64,000 nucleotides of DNA from Stutzerimonas kunmingensis (GTDB lineage: Bacteria; Pseudomonadota; Gammaproteobacteria; Pseudomonadales; Pseudomonadaceae): assembly GCF_900114065.1 (NCBI RefSeq), contig NZ_FORS01000001.1:186001-250000 (forward strand), in the 5' to 3' direction. A program made the translations under genes and the position numbers. The notes below the pieces were generated by a model that saw only the letters and a program-made list of their open reading frames with translations, searched no databases and had not been told where the DNA came from. Numbering within the stretch: position 1 is the first letter of the stretch; every line of letters starts with the position of its first letter. This document shows, piece by piece, positions 18,818 to 28,689 of the stretch.

Positions 18818-20227
18818 ATGGCTTTGCTCAGTTTTCTAGGCGCCATTCAGCAGGTCACCGGCTCCTGCTATCTCATTGAGACCCATGACGGTGCAAGGGT
18901 TCTGCTCGAATGCGGCATGCATCAGGGCCGTCGGGAAGAAGCCGGCGGCGACCGCAGCACCTTCGCCTTCGACCCCAAGACGATCGATGCGGTGGTGCTG
19001 TCCCACGCGCATATCGACCACAGCGGCTTGCTCCCGCGCCTGGTCGCCCTCGGCTACCGCGGCGAGGTGCACTGCACCGATGCCACCGCGGAGCTGCTCG
19101 AACTGATGCTGCTGGATTCGGCGCAGATTCAGGAAAAGGATGCCGAGTGGGAAAACAAGTGGCGCGCACGGATCGGCAAACCGATGATCCAGCCGCTCTA
19201 CACCCGCGTCGACGCCGAGCGCATGTTGAGCCAGCGCACTCCCCACGCCTATGGCGAGACGTTCGATGTCGCGCCAGGTGTCGCGGTGACCTTCCACGAT
19301 GCCGGTCACATCCTCGGCTCCTCGATCGTGCAACTGGATGTGCACGACCATGGCAGAACACGGCGCGTGGTCTTCTCGGGCGACCTGGGCAACGACTGCT
19401 CGCCGCTGATGCATGCGCCGACCGTGCTCAAGGAAGCTGACGTGGTGCTCATGGAGTCCACCTATGGCGACCGCGACCACCGCAGCCACGAAGACACGAT
19501 CGAGGAGCTGGCCGGCATCCTGCAACAGGCCCATCGCGATGGCGGCAACGTGCTGATGCCCTCCTTCGCCGTCGGACGTACGCAGGACCTGATCTACTAC
19601 CTCGGGCGATTCTACCGGGAAGGCCGTCTGCCGCAGCAAGCGGTATTCCTGGACAGCCCGATGGCCATCGGCGCCAACGCCATCTACTCGCACTACAAGG
19701 ATCAGCTGGATCTCGACGGCATCGACAATGCCCTGAGCGGAGCCAGCGGCAAGCTTTACGCCGAGCGCTGGTTGCCGATCCTCCGATCCACGCCGACACC
19801 GGAAGAATCGATGGCGATCAACCGCTTCAAGAGCGGCGTGATCATTATCGCTGGCAGCGGCATGTGCACCGGCGGGCGCATCCTGCACCACTTCAAGCAC
19901 AACCTCTGGCGCGAGGAGTGCCATCTGGTGATCCCTGGTTTCCAGGCACGCGGTACCCTCGGCCGTGCCATCGTCGACGGAGCGAAAAGCGTCAAGTTGC
20001 TGCACCAGCGCATCGCCGTGAATGCCAAGGTGCATACCCTCGGAGGGTTCTCCGCCCACGCCGGCCAGTCTCAGCTCATCGACTGGGTCAGCAACTTCGA
20101 AAGCCGTCCGGAGCTCTACCTGGTGCACGGCGAGCTGGAGAAGATGCAGGCGCTGCAGCAGACCATCCGTGAGCGCCTGAACTGGGAAGCACGCATTCCG
20201 GAACCTGGCGACCGAATCGCCATCTGA
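18818..20227 (+). CDS. MBL-fold beta-CASP ribonuclease-like hydrolase
   Basis: 469 residues. Metallo-beta-lactamase motifs: HAHIDHSG (residues about 63-70, HxHxDH), a later His in HDAGHILGS, Asp in FSGDLGN, and beta-CASP/RMMBL motifs (MESTYGDRDH, then GSGMCTGGRI and GGFSAHAGQ). This is the YSH1/CPSF-like bacterial exoribonuclease group. The start at 18818 has AGGAAGG just upstream; a longer frame would run through the divergent promoter. Companion to the divergent phosphoketolase. RNA substrate unknown. Confidence 0.9.
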   Translation: MALLSFLGAIQQVTGSCYLIETHDGARVLLECGMHQGRREEAGGDRSTFAFDPKTIDAVVLSHAHIDHSGLLPRLVALGYRGEVHCTDATAELLELMLLDSAQIQEKDAEWENKWRARIGKPMIQPLYTRVDAERMLSQRTPHAYGETFDVAPGVAVTFHDAGHILGSSIVQLDVHDHGRTRRVVFSGDLGNDCSPLMHAPTVLKEADVVLMESTYGDRDHRSHEDTIEELAGILQQAHRDGGNVLMPSFAVGRTQDLIYYLGRFYREGRLPQQAVFLDSPMAIGANAIYSHYKDQLDLDGIDNALSGASGKLYAERWLPILRSTPTPEESMAINRFKSGVIIIAGSGMCTGGRILHHFKHNLWREECHLVIPGFQARGTLGRAIVDGAKSVKLLHQRIAVNAKVHTLGGFSAHAGQSQLIDWVSNFESRPELYLVHGELEKMQALQQTIRERLNWEARIPEPGDRIAI

Positions 20228-20236
20228 ACGCAGCCC

Positions 20237-20260
20237 GCCGAAGCCGCTTGCGGCTTCGGC
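20237..20260 (+). terminator. hairpin after the MBL nuclease gene
   Basis: Perfect 10-bp stem GCCGAAGCCG with its complement and a CTTG loop, nine bases after the stop codon. There is no T-run, so it may be a weak terminator or an RNA-stabilising hairpin. Confidence 0.5.
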
Positions 20261-20342
20261 CGACTGCGCGCCACGCAACCGGCTTGAGCCGGTTGACCGC
20301 AGCCTATAGCCTGAACGCGACGCTCATACATGGAGATGTTGT

Positions 20343-21434
20343 ATGTCCTTTGATTCGGATGACTATCTGTCGCGGCATTTCAAGACCAGCGGCGCCGAGC
20401 TGGAAAGCAAGATCGATGAGTTGGCCGCCTTGGTCGTTCCGGAGAACAGTGCGAACCTGCCCCTATACCGGGAGATGCTGGTGACCGTCATGCGCATGGC
20501 TCAGGCCGACCGCAGCCGCTGGGATGCCAAGATCCTGCTGCAGACGATGCGCGAAATGGAGCACGCATTCAGCCGGCTCGACCAGTTCAAGCGGCGCCGC
20601 AAGGTCACGGTTTTCGGCTCAGCCCGTACGCCGGTCGAACATCCCCTGTATGCGCTGGCCCGTCAGTTGGGCTCCATCCTTGCGCATTACAACTTCATGG
20701 TCATCACCGGCGCCGGTGGCGGCATCATGGCCGCCGCTCACGAGGGCGCCGGGCGCGACAGCAGCCTCGGGCTGAACATCACGCTGCCTTTCGAGCAACA
20801 CCCCAACCCGACGGTGGGTGGCACCGAGAACCTGTTGTCGTTCCATTTCTTCTTCGTGCGCAAACTGTTCTTCATCAAGGAAGCCGATGCGCTGGTGCTC
20901 TGCCCCGGTGGGTTCGGCACGCTGGACGAAGCACTGGAAGTGCTGACGCTGATCCAGACTGGCAAGAGTCCGCTGGTGCCGATCGTGCTGCTCGACGAAC
21001 CCGGCGGCACCTACTGGAAGGATGCACTGCAGTTCATGCGCGGTCAGCTGGAGGAGAATCGCTACATCCTGCCCAGCGACATGCGCTTGATGCGCCTGGT
21101 GGACGATGCCGAGGAAGCAGCCAGGGAAATCGCCAACTTCTATCGCAACTTCCACTCGAGCCGCTGGCTGAAGGATCGTTTCGTTCTGCGCCTGAACCAC
21201 GCACTGAACGACCAGGCGATGGAATACCTGAACGCGGAGTTCACCGATCTGTGTCTGAAAGGCGTATTCGAACAGCAGAACTGCTGTGAATCGGAACTGG
21301 ACGAGCCCGAACTACAGCGCCTGCCGCGCTTGAGCTTCGTCTTCAACGGCCGCAACCACGGGCGCTTGAGGGAGCTGACGGACTACGTCAACGAACCGGC
21401 CAACTGGGCGCGGCCGCTGGCAAGCGAGGACTGA
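20343..21434 (+). CDS. LOG/TIGR00730-family Rossmann-fold nucleotide-binding protein
   Basis: 363 residues. The core (about 95-260) has the LOG family features: KVTVFGSAR, GAGGGIMAAAHEGA and the motif CPGGFGTLDEALEVLTLIQTG (PGGxGTxxE), which in characterised relatives is the active site of cytokinin-like nucleotide phosphoribohydrolases. It carries an extra N-terminal helical region (1-90) and a C-terminal extension (270-363), so it belongs to the long form seen in pseudomonads and its activity may be a nucleotide 5'-monophosphate nucleosidase (PpnN-like). Ribosome site GGAG is present. Confidence 0.85.
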   Translation: MSFDSDDYLSRHFKTSGAELESKIDELAALVVPENSANLPLYREMLVTVMRMAQADRSRWDAKILLQTMREMEHAFSRLDQFKRRRKVTVFGSARTPVEHPLYALARQLGSILAHYNFMVITGAGGGIMAAAHEGAGRDSSLGLNITLPFEQHPNPTVGGTENLLSFHFFFVRKLFFIKEADALVLCPGGFGTLDEALEVLTLIQTGKSPLVPIVLLDEPGGTYWKDALQFMRGQLEENRYILPSDMRLMRLVDDAEEAAREIANFYRNFHSSRWLKDRFVLRLNHALNDQAMEYLNAEFTDLCLKGVFEQQNCCESELDEPELQRLPRLSFVFNGRNHGRLRELTDYVNEPANWARPLASED

Positions 21435-21545
21435 TGGCCTTTGATGGCCTGGACTCCGGATATTGCGAGCACTCGTAAGGCTGGTCGGCTTCAGCACCGA
21501 CTGGTCTCCGACGCGCACAACCTGGCATAGAGCCCCGTTACCGCA

Positions 21546-22013
21546 TCAATCCGCCGAGCTGTCGCCGCGCAACACTCGACTGATCAACTCCAGCGGATAA
21601 CCGCGATAGCTGAGAAAGCGCCCCTGCTTCGCCCGCTCTTTGGCATCGGCAGGCAACCGTCCAGCGAACTTGCGCTGCCAGAGTTCGCGTAGCTGCTCAC
21701 CCCAGTCAAAACCACTGTCACGCAATGCCTGCTCGATATCCGCTCTGACCAGCCCGCGCTGGGCCAATTCCTCGCGGATACGCAACGGCCCATAGCCGGC
21801 ATTGGCCCGGCTTCTGACAAAGCTTTCGAGATATCGGGATTCGGAAAGCAGCCCCTGCTCGCATAGACGATCCAGGGCCTGCTCGATCAACTCAGGCGGG
21901 GCGCCACGCTGGCGCAGCTTGCGAGCCAGCTCGACGCGACCATGTTCGCGTCGAGCCAGCAGATCCATGGCCGTCCGCCGTACCGCGACGGGGTTATCGA
22001 GCACGGCAGCCAT
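21546..22013 (-). CDS. recX: regulatory protein RecX
   Basis: 155 residues, all helical three-helix repeats typical of RecX ([56 protein letters not shown]). RecX binds the RecA filament groove and limits its extension. It begins five bases after the recA stop, so the two form one transcript driven from the SOS promoter upstream of recA. Confidence 0.95.
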   Translation of the reverse strand: MAAVLDNPVAVRRTAMDLLARREHGRVELARKLRQRGAPPELIEQALDRLCEQGLLSESRYLESFVRSRANAGYGPLRIREELAQRGLVRADIEQALRDSGFDWGEQLRELWQRKFAGRLPADAKERAKQGRFLSYRGYPLELISRVLRGDSSAD

Positions 22014-22018
22014 GGGGA

Positions 22019-23062
22019 TCAGAGATCGGCGTCAGCCAGATCTTCGGTAACCGGGTTGGCCTTGGTGTTTGGCGCAACTACCAGCAACTTGTCGCGGATC
22101 TGTTGCTCGATCTCCTGACCGATCTCCGGATTGTCTTCCAGATACTTGGCGGCGTTGGCCTTGCCCTGGCCGATCTTGTTGCCCTTGTAGGCGTACCAGG
22201 CGCCGGACTTCTCCACCAGGCCCTGCTGCACGCCGAGATCGATGACCTCGCCATTGCGGTAGATGCCCTTGCCATAGAGGATCTGGAACTCAGCCTGACG
22301 GAAGGGCGGCGCCACCTTGTTCTTCACTACCTTGACGCGGGTTTCGCTGCCGACCACTTCGTCGCCTTCCTTGACCGCGCCGGTACGGCGAATGTCCAGA
22401 CGAACCGAGGCGTAGAACTTCAGCGCGTTACCACCGGTGGTGGTTTCCGGGCTGCCGAACATCACGCCGATCTTCATGCGGATCTGGTTGATGAAGATGA
22501 CCAGGCAATTGGCGTTCTTGATGTTGCCGGTGATCTTGCGCAGCGCCTGGGACATCAGACGGGCCTGCAGGCCGACGTGCGTATCGCCCATCTCGCCTTC
22601 GATTTCGGCCTTGGGCACCAGCGCCGCCACGGAGTCGACGATGATCACATCCACCGCGTTGGAGCGCACCAGCATGTCGGTGATTTCCAGCGCCTGCTCG
22701 CCGGTATCAGGCTGCGAAACCAGCAGGTCGTCGACGTTCACGCCCAGCTTGCCAGCGTAATCCGGGTCCAGCGCGTGCTCGGCATCGACGAAAGCACAGG
22801 TGGCGCCCATCTTCTGCGCTTCAGCGATTACCGACAGGGTCAGAGTGGTCTTACCGGAGGATTCCGGACCGTAGATCTCGACGATACGGCCCTTGGGCAG
22901 GCCGCCAATTCCAAGCGCGATATCCAGGCCCAGCGAGCCGGTAGAAATGGCCGGAATGGCCTGGCGATCATGATCGCCCATGCGCATCACTGCACCCTTG
23001 CCGAACTGCTTTTCGATCTGGCCCAAGGCTGCAGCCAGGGCGCGCTTCTTGTTCTCGTCCAT
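22019..23062 (-). CDS. recA: recombinase RecA
   Basis: 347 residues. Walker A GPESSGKT at about 66-73, the MAW region, Walker [14 protein letters not shown] segment, loop L1 (GEMGDTHVG) and L2 ([11 protein letters not shown]). Makes the nucleoprotein filament for homologous recombination and activates LexA cleavage. I use the ATG at 23062, which has TGAGGAT upstream with proper spacing, rather than the TTG one codon earlier. A LexA box lies 41-56 bases upstream. Operon recA-recX. Confidence 0.99.
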   Translation of the reverse strand: MDENKKRALAAALGQIEKQFGKGAVMRMGDHDRQAIPAISTGSLGLDIALGIGGLPKGRIVEIYGPESSGKTTLTLSVIAEAQKMGATCAFVDAEHALDPDYAGKLGVNVDDLLVSQPDTGEQALEITDMLVRSNAVDVIIVDSVAALVPKAEIEGEMGDTHVGLQARLMSQALRKITGNIKNANCLVIFINQIRMKIGVMFGSPETTTGGNALKFYASVRLDIRRTGAVKEGDEVVGSETRVKVVKNKVAPPFRQAEFQILYGKGIYRNGEVIDLGVQQGLVEKSGAWYAYKGNKIGQGKANAAKYLEDNPEIGQEIEQQIRDKLLVVAPNTKANPVTEDLADADL

Positions 23063-23102
23063 CAAATCCTCACTTGATCAAGAGGGCCGGAGGCCACAAC
23101 AA

Positions 23103-23118
23103 CTGTATAAGTAGCCAG
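23103..23118. promoter_or_regulatory. LexA (SOS) box upstream of recA
   Basis: CTGTATAAGTAGCCAG fits the CTG-N10-CAG LexA operator. It lies where the -10 region of a leftward recA promoter is expected; a TTGCCT that could serve as -35 lies about 17 bases upstream of TACTTAT on the minus strand. Confidence 0.85.
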
Positions 23119-23145
23119 TATTAGAACATAGGCAAATTTACTCGC

Positions 23146-23643
23146 CTAGCCCCGAAACTGTTTTTCTCCGACCGCCAGCACAAGCAAACCTTGCAACGCC
23201 GCCGCCACCGTCTGCTCACGTACGGCCTGGCGATCACCGGCGAATAGATAGCGTTGGGCCTGCAGATGCGAGTCATCTGCCCAGGCAATCCAGACCGTAC
23301 CAACCGGTTTTTCTGCCGTGCCGCCGCCGGGTCCGGCAATGCCGCTGACAGCCACCGCAAAGCGCGCACCACTGTTGCGCTGCGCGCCTCGCGCCATGGC
23401 CTGCACCACTTCGGCACTGACCGCGCCGACCTGCTCGAATAGCTCAGCCGGTACGCCGAGCTGGCGCGTCTTCTGGGCATTGGAATAGGTGATGTAGCCG
23501 GCCTCGAACCAGGCCGAGCTGCCGGCAATACGGGTGATGGCCTCGGCAATGCCACCACCGGTGCAGGATTCCGCGGTGCTGACCTGCGCACCCAGTCGTT
23601 GCAGCGCATCACCCAGCTGTGCCGCCAGTTCGGTGAGATTCAT
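23146..23643 (-). CDS. pncC: nicotinamide-nucleotide amidohydrolase (CinA C-terminal domain protein)
   Basis: 165 residues, stand-alone CinA C-terminal domain. Signature STAESCTGGGIAEAITR (residues about 25-42) with the catalytic Ser, then YITYSNAQKTRQLGV and AVAVSGIAGPGGGTAEKPVG. It recycles NMN to nicotinic acid mononucleotide. Start ATG at 23643, GGAG five bases upstream. Located between recA and mutS, the usual Pseudomonas position. Confidence 0.92.
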   Translation of the reverse strand: MNLTELAAQLGDALQRLGAQVSTAESCTGGGIAEAITRIAGSSAWFEAGYITYSNAQKTRQLGVPAELFEQVGAVSAEVVQAMARGAQRNSGARFAVAVSGIAGPGGGTAEKPVGTVWIAWADDSHLQAQRYLFAGDRQAVREQTVAAALQGLLVLAVGEKQFRG

Positions 23644-23740
23644 CAGGGCTCCGGCCAAAGGAAAGTGGCCGATACCCTACACCAGCGGGCTCCCGAGTTC
23701 AGCCATCCGGATGGTCAATGGTCGAGTTACGCGTCGCCCA

Positions 23741-24853
23741 TCAGGCATCCTGGCGAACCGGCAGCACGACACGCTCGCCGATGCTCCGTCCGCGACGGCT
23801 TACCACTGCATCACCATAGCGCTGGATGGGATCTGCCAGGGTTCGCTTGACGAAGAAGCCGAACAGCGTCACCAGTAACAGCATCACCGCGATGTAGAGC
23901 GGGCCGGGAATGGCCAGCGCTCCAGCACCGAAGCCCAGTCGCTCGGCGATTGCGAATACCGATGGATGAGACAGGAAGACGATATAGCCGATCCCACCTA
24001 GCGGCGCGATCCAGCGCAGCCCCTTACCACTGATGCGTGTCGCGCCAATGAAGACGGCAACACCCACCGCATAGCTGACGAAGTAGCGATACCAGGTTTC
24101 CCCGAGACCTGTATCGCGCGAGTAGGCCAGCACGCAGATCGGCAACAGAAACAGGTAGAACAGGCCCACTGCGATGCGCGCGTAATGCCCGGTATCGGGT
24201 GCACGACCGTTATCCGTGGCCTTCCACAATGCGCCGAGGAAACACACACTCAGCATCAGCGGCAGGGCCACCGGCAGCTTCATTTCCAGCTTGTAGCGCA
24301 GGAACGCGAGCAGCAGGGTGAAGACGTACTGGGCCAGCAGAAACAGCAGATCGCGCCTGGCCGAGCCGCCCAGACGCAGCGCGAAGATGACAATGCACAG
24401 CACGTAGAAGGTCAGCTCTATTTGCAGCGTCCAATACAAACCGATCACGTTTTCGACAAATACGAAGCCTTGCAGCATCGTCGCATTGATCGCGATGACA
24501 GCCGGACTGAACACCCGAGCCGGATCGTCCCAGGGAAACATCACGCCGAGAAGCAGCGATAGCCAGTACAGGGGAAACAGCCTGAAGAAGCGCTGATAGA
24601 CGAAGGCTGCGACCGGCCGTTCGTAGCGATGGCGGCTCTTGTACAGCGCCGCGACGACGAAATAGCCGCTCAGGGCGAACAGCACCAGCACGCTGGTCTT
24701 GCCGACATCCAGCACCGTTTTGCTGACAAGGAACAGATCGCTGGTCAGCCCATCGAAATGGCCGTCACGCTTCATTTTTGCGATCAGATGGGAATAGGCG
24801 ACGCACAACGCCGCAACGCCGCGCAGGGCGTCGAGTCCGAGTAGTCGAGACAT
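23741..24853 (-). CDS. acyltransferase family 3 membrane protein (OafA/YrhL-like)
   Basis: 370 residues with about ten membrane segments. Family signature at the N-terminus (RLLGLDALRGVAALCVAYSH; R and H of the active site), then FFRLFPLYW with the conserved Arg. Such enzymes transfer acetyl or other acyl groups to surface polysaccharide, LPS or peptidoglycan sugars. It stands alone between pncC and mutS, a place where many pseudomonads have no gene, so it may be an accessory insertion. Acceptor unknown. Confidence 0.88.
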   Translation of the reverse strand: MSRLLGLDALRGVAALCVAYSHLIAKMKRDGHFDGLTSDLFLVSKTVLDVGKTSVLVLFALSGYFVVAALYKSRHRYERPVAAFVYQRFFRLFPLYWLSLLLGVMFPWDDPARVFSPAVIAINATMLQGFVFVENVIGLYWTLQIELTFYVLCIVIFALRLGGSARRDLLFLLAQYVFTLLLAFLRYKLEMKLPVALPLMLSVCFLGALWKATDNGRAPDTGHYARIAVGLFYLFLLPICVLAYSRDTGLGETWYRYFVSYAVGVAVFIGATRISGKGLRWIAPLGGIGYIVFLSHPSVFAIAERLGFGAGALAIPGPLYIAVMLLLVTLFGFFVKRTLADPIQRYGDAVVSRRGRSIGERVVLPVRQDA

Positions 24854-25308
24854 GTCTGCTGCTCACTTGACCAGAAAAGGAGGTCGCCAGCATTACTGCA
24901 GGAAGAACTGACGCGAGGGGGTAGAACAGGCATTCGCCGAGGCTGCAATCCACAGGACGGCGAGGCACGAGCGACAATCAGGCAAGCTACCGCGCCAGGC
25001 ACCGTGGGGGCCTGCGCGACTGCATGATCGAGGGAGTCGCAGGCCCGGCGCGCGCAAGGCACAAGGCGCACCGGCAACCTGTCGACAGGCCAGAGTTACC
25101 AACAGCACCGGCTCGCTTGTCAACGCATTCCGCGCCCGGCCCGACAAACGACACCCGACCAAGCGGGAACCGGTCCTCGCCCTCACCTGTGGAGCCGCTC
25201 GGCCCGTGTTAACCTTGCCGGCTTCCCGCGGGAACCTGGCTGCGGACGGTCCGACCGCACCGTCATCCGATAGCCTTCCCCGCCACTCAACGAACCGCAC
25301 GCAAGCCG
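24854..25308. other. 455-bp gene-free stretch upstream of mutS
   Basis: Contains no convincing gene. One imperfect hairpin (25008-25016 pairing with 25036-25046, with a 2-nt bulge) lies near the middle. It should hold divergent promoters for the acyltransferase and mutS, but I cannot place them with confidence. Confidence 0.5.
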
Positions 25309-27888
25309 ATGACCAAGCCCAACGCCGACCTTTCCGCCCATACGCCGATGATGCAGCAATATTGGAGACTCAAGCGCGAGCATCCGGACCAGCTGATGTT
25401 CTACCGCATGGGCGACTTCTATGAACTGTTCTACGACGATGCCAAGAAAGCCGCCGCGCTGCTCGACATCACCCTGACCGCACGCGGGCAGTCGGCGGGC
25501 ACGGCGATCCCGATGGCAGGCATTCCGTTCCATTCCGCCGAGGGTTATCTGGCGCGGCTGGTGAAGCTTGGCGAGTCGGTGGTGATCTGCGAGCAGATCG
25601 GCGATCCGGCCACCAGCAAAGGGCCGGTGGAACGCCAGGTGGTGCGCATCATCACCCCCGGCACGGTGAGCGACGAGGCATTGCTCGACGAGCGTCGCGA
25701 CAACCTGTTGGCTGCGGTGGTCGGTGATGAGCGCCTGTTCGGCTTGTCGGTGCTGGACATCGCCAGCGGCCGCTTCAGCGTGCAGGAGCTCAAGGGCTGG
25801 GAAACCCTGCTCGCGGAACTGGAGCGCCTGAGCCCGGCGGAACTGCTGATCCCCGACGATTGGCCGCAGGGTCTGCCACTGGAAAAACGCCGCGGTGTGC
25901 GCCGTCGCGCGCCCTGGGATTTTGATCGCGATTCGGCATTCAAGAGCCTCTGCCAGCAGTTCTCCACCCAGGACCTCAAGGGCTTCGGCTGCGAGAACCT
26001 GACGCTGGCCATCGGCGCCGCCGGCTGCCTGCTCGCCTACGCCAAGGAAACCCAGCGCACCGCCCTGCCCCACCTGCGCAGCCTGCGTCATGAGCGCCTC
26101 GACGACACGGTGATCCTCGACGGCGCCAGCCGGCGCAACCTGGAGCTGGACGTCAATCTGGCCGGCGGCCGCGAGAACACGCTGCAATCGGTCATGGACC
26201 GCTGCCAGACCGCCATGGGCTCGCGCCTGCTGACCCGCTGGCTGAACCGCCCGCTGCGCAACCGCGAGACTCTCGAAGCGCGCCAGGATTCGATCACCTG
26301 CCTGCTCGAGCATTACCGCTTCGAGCAGCTGCAGCCGCAGCTCAAAGACATCGGCGACCTGGAACGCATCCTCGCCCGGATCGGCCTGCGCAACGCCCGC
26401 CCGCGCGATCTGGCGCGCCTCCGCGACGCGCTCGCGGCGCTACCGCAGCTGCAGGCGGGCATGCTTGGCCTGGTGGCACCGCATCTGCTGGAACTGGCGA
26501 AAAGCATCAGCACCTACCCGGAACTGGCCGAACTGCTGGCCCGCGCCATCATCGACAACCCGCCGGCGGTGATCCGCGACGGCGGCGTACTGAAGACCGG
26601 CTACGACGCCGAGCTGGATGAGCTGCAGTCGCTTTCCGAGAACGCCGGCCAGTACCTGATGGACCTGGAAACCCGCGAGAAGGCCCGCACCGGGCTGGCC
26701 AACCTCAAGGTCGGCTACAACCGCGTGCACGGCTACTTCATCGAACTGCCGAGCAAACAGGCCGAATCGGCGCCAGCCGACTACATCCGCCGGCAGACGC
26801 TCAAGGGCGCCGAACGCTTCATCACCCCTGAGCTCAAGGAGTTCGAGGACAAGGCGCTGTCGGCCAAGAGCCGCGCCCTCGCCCGCGAGAAGCTGCTCTA
26901 CGACGAGCTGCTGGAAATGCTCATCGGCCACCTGGCGCCATTGCAGGAAAGCGCCGCCGCGCTGGCCGAACTGGACGTGCTGAGCAACCTCGCCGAGCGG
27001 GCGCTGGATCTCGACCTGAATCGCCCGCGCTTCGTCGAGCAGCCGTGCATGCGCATCGAGCAGGGTCGCCACCCGGTGGTCGAGCAGGTACTGGAGACGC
27101 CCTTCGTCGCCAACGACCTGGGCCTCGACGATGCCACCCGCATGCTGGTCATCACCGGCCCGAACATGGGCGGTAAGTCGACCTACATGCGCCAGACCGC
27201 GCTGATCGTGCTGCTGGCACAGATCGGCAGCTTTGTCCCGGCAGCCGCCTGCGAGCTGTCGCTCGTGGACCGCATCTTCACCCGCATCGGCTCATCAGAC
27301 GATCTCGCCGGCGGGCGCTCCACCTTCATGGTGGAAATGAGCGAAACCGCGAATATCCTGCACAACGCCAGTGATCGCAGTCTGGTGCTGATGGACGAAG
27401 TCGGTCGCGGCACCAGCACCTTCGATGGCCTTTCATTGGCGTGGGCCGCTGCCGAACAGCTGGCCCGACTGCGCGCCTTCACGCTGTTTGCCACCCACTA
27501 CTTCGAACTGACCGTGCTGCCGGAAAGCGAGCCGGTCGTGGCCAACGTGCACCTCTCCGCTACCGAGCACAACGAGCGCATCGTCTTCCTGCACCATGTG
27601 CTGCCAGGGCCGGCGAGTCAGAGCTACGGCCTGGCGGTGGCGCAACTGGCCGGCGTGCCGGGCGAGGTCATCCAGCGTGCACGCGACCATCTGTCGCGGC
27701 TGGAAACCACCAGCCTGCCCCACGAAGCGCCGAGAATAGCGCCCGGCCAGCCGGCGCCACCGATGCAGAGTGACCTGTTCGCCAGCCTCCCGCATCCGGT
27801 GCTCGAGGAATTGGCACGGATCAATCCCGATGATGTGACGCCGCGCCAGGCGCTGGACCTGCTATACAGCTTGAAAACTCGCATTTGA
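25309..27888 (+). CDS. mutS: DNA mismatch repair protein MutS
   Basis: 859 residues. The mismatch-reading motif Phe37-x-Glu39 sits in [11 protein letters not shown] near the N-terminus. The ATPase Walker A is GPNMGGKST with Lys at about 623, followed by the [12 protein letters not shown] signature and the ATHYFELT segment. C-terminal end has the short tetramerisation tail. Recognises base mismatches and recruits MutL. All key motifs intact, so no mutator phenotype is indicated. Followed by fdxA. Confidence 0.98.
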   Translation: MTKPNADLSAHTPMMQQYWRLKREHPDQLMFYRMGDFYELFYDDAKKAAALLDITLTARGQSAGTAIPMAGIPFHSAEGYLARLVKLGESVVICEQIGDPATSKGPVERQVVRIITPGTVSDEALLDERRDNLLAAVVGDERLFGLSVLDIASGRFSVQELKGWETLLAELERLSPAELLIPDDWPQGLPLEKRRGVRRRAPWDFDRDSAFKSLCQQFSTQDLKGFGCENLTLAIGAAGCLLAYAKETQRTALPHLRSLRHERLDDTVILDGASRRNLELDVNLAGGRENTLQSVMDRCQTAMGSRLLTRWLNRPLRNRETLEARQDSITCLLEHYRFEQLQPQLKDIGDLERILARIGLRNARPRDLARLRDALAALPQLQAGMLGLVAPHLLELAKSISTYPELAELLARAIIDNPPAVIRDGGVLKTGYDAELDELQSLSENAGQYLMDLETREKARTGLANLKVGYNRVHGYFIELPSKQAESAPADYIRRQTLKGAERFITPELKEFEDKALSAKSRALAREKLLYDELLEMLIGHLAPLQESAAALAELDVLSNLAERALDLDLNRPRFVEQPCMRIEQGRHPVVEQVLETPFVANDLGLDDATRMLVITGPNMGGKSTYMRQTALIVLLAQIGSFVPAAACELSLVDRIFTRIGSSDDLAGGRSTFMVEMSETANILHNASDRSLVLMDEVGRGTSTFDGLSLAWAAAEQLARLRAFTLFATHYFELTVLPESEPVVANVHLSATEHNERIVFLHHVLPGPASQSYGLAVAQLAGVPGEVIQRARDHLSRLETTSLPHEAPRIAPGQPAPPMQSDLFASLPHPVLEELARINPDDVTPRQALDLLYSLKTRI

Positions 27889-27911
27889 TACGCCGCGAAA
27901 GCTGCTAGAAT
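27885..27911 (+). promoter_or_regulatory. possible fdxA promoter
   Basis: TAGAAT at 27906-27911 as -10 with TTGATA at 27885-27890 as -35; the 15-bp spacer is short, so this is tentative. It overlaps the mutS stop codon. Confidence 0.25.
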
Positions 27912-28009
27912 CGCGCGCATTTTTTTGATAAGCGGCATTTGCCTGTGCCGCCTACTCGCAGGGGCGTCACCGTAACGCCTACCTGACACGCCTGAGGAGA
28001 TAGCTAGAC

Positions 28010-28333
28010 ATGACCTTCGTCGTCACCGACAACTGCATCAAGTGCAAATACACCGACTGCGTGGAAGTCTGCCCGGTGGACTGCTTCTACGAAGGCCCGA
28101 ACTTCCTGGTGATCCACCCGGACGAGTGCATCGACTGCGCACTGTGCGAGCCCGAGTGCCCGGCCCAGGCGATCTTCTCCGAAGACGAGGTACCGGAAGA
28201 TCAGCAGGAGTTCATCGAGCTCAACGCGGATCTGGCGGAAGTCTGGCCGAACATCACCGAGAAGAAAGACGCCTTGGCCGATGCCGAAGAGTGGGATGGC
28301 GTGAAGGACAAACTGCAGTATCTGGAGCGCTGA
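28010..28333 (+). CDS. fdxA: 7Fe ferredoxin (3Fe-4S/4Fe-4S)
   Basis: 107 residues. Seven cluster cysteines in the Azotobacter FdI-type pattern: [21 protein letters not shown] and [16 protein letters not shown]. Long acidic C-terminus ([20 protein letters not shown]). Electron carrier; a possible partner of Fpr, as in Pseudomonas. GAGGAG ribosome site. A strong terminator follows. Confidence 0.96.
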   Translation: MTFVVTDNCIKCKYTDCVEVCPVDCFYEGPNFLVIHPDECIDCALCEPECPAQAIFSEDEVPEDQQEFIELNADLAEVWPNITEKKDALADAEEWDGVKDKLQYLER

Positions 28334-28351
28334 TCGCCAGCCGAATCCAGA

Positions 28352-28390
28352 CAAAAAAATGCCCGCAGCGATGCGGGCATTTTCATTTTT
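28352..28390. terminator. bidirectional terminator between fdxA and csbD-like gene
   Basis: Stem ATGCCCGCA (28359-28367) with TGCGGGCAT (28372-28380), GCGA loop, flanked by an A-run on the left and a T-rich run on the right, so it can stop both convergent transcripts. Confidence 0.92.
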
Positions 28391-28412
28391 ACTACCGTAA
28401 GACGTCGACCGG

Positions 28413-28604
28413 TCAGGCCTTGTCGATGCCTTTTTTCAGGGTGTCTTTCACATCACCCTTGACCTGCTGGGCCTCGCCCTTCACTTCCTGGCGCTGGCCT
28501 TCGGCTTTCATGCGCTCGTTGTCGGTCGCCTCGCCCACGCCTTGCTTGATCTTGCCGACGGCTTCGTTGGTGTTGCCCTTGACCTTGTCTTCAGTACTGC
28601 TCAT
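28413..28604 (-). CDS. CsbD-family stress protein
   Basis: 63 residues, highly hydrophilic and helical: KVKGNTNEAVGKIKQGVGEA and KGEAQQVKGDVKDTLKKG, the repeating CsbD/YjbJ signature. Such proteins accumulate in stationary phase and under osmotic or general stress; molecular role unknown. The start at 28604 has AGGAG upstream; the 10-residue longer frame does not fit the family. Confidence 0.9.
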   Translation of the reverse strand: MSSTEDKVKGNTNEAVGKIKQGVGEATDNERMKAEGQRQEVKGEAQQVKGDVKDTLKKGIDKA

Positions 28605-28689
28605 GGCGAACTCCTGGCTTCTCATTGGTGACATAGGGTGGACCGCCCGCGCGAAGCGTTAGTTTCCCCGGCCATCGGAACAGAGCGGC

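Noticed and set aside
18836..20278. 480-codon minus-strand frame
   Set aside because: Antisense to the beta-CASP nuclease gene; composition is that of a mirror frame.
23741..24853. Mobile-element cargo reading of the acyltransferase
   Set aside because: No flanking repeats, transposase or integrase; base composition is like that of the neighbours.
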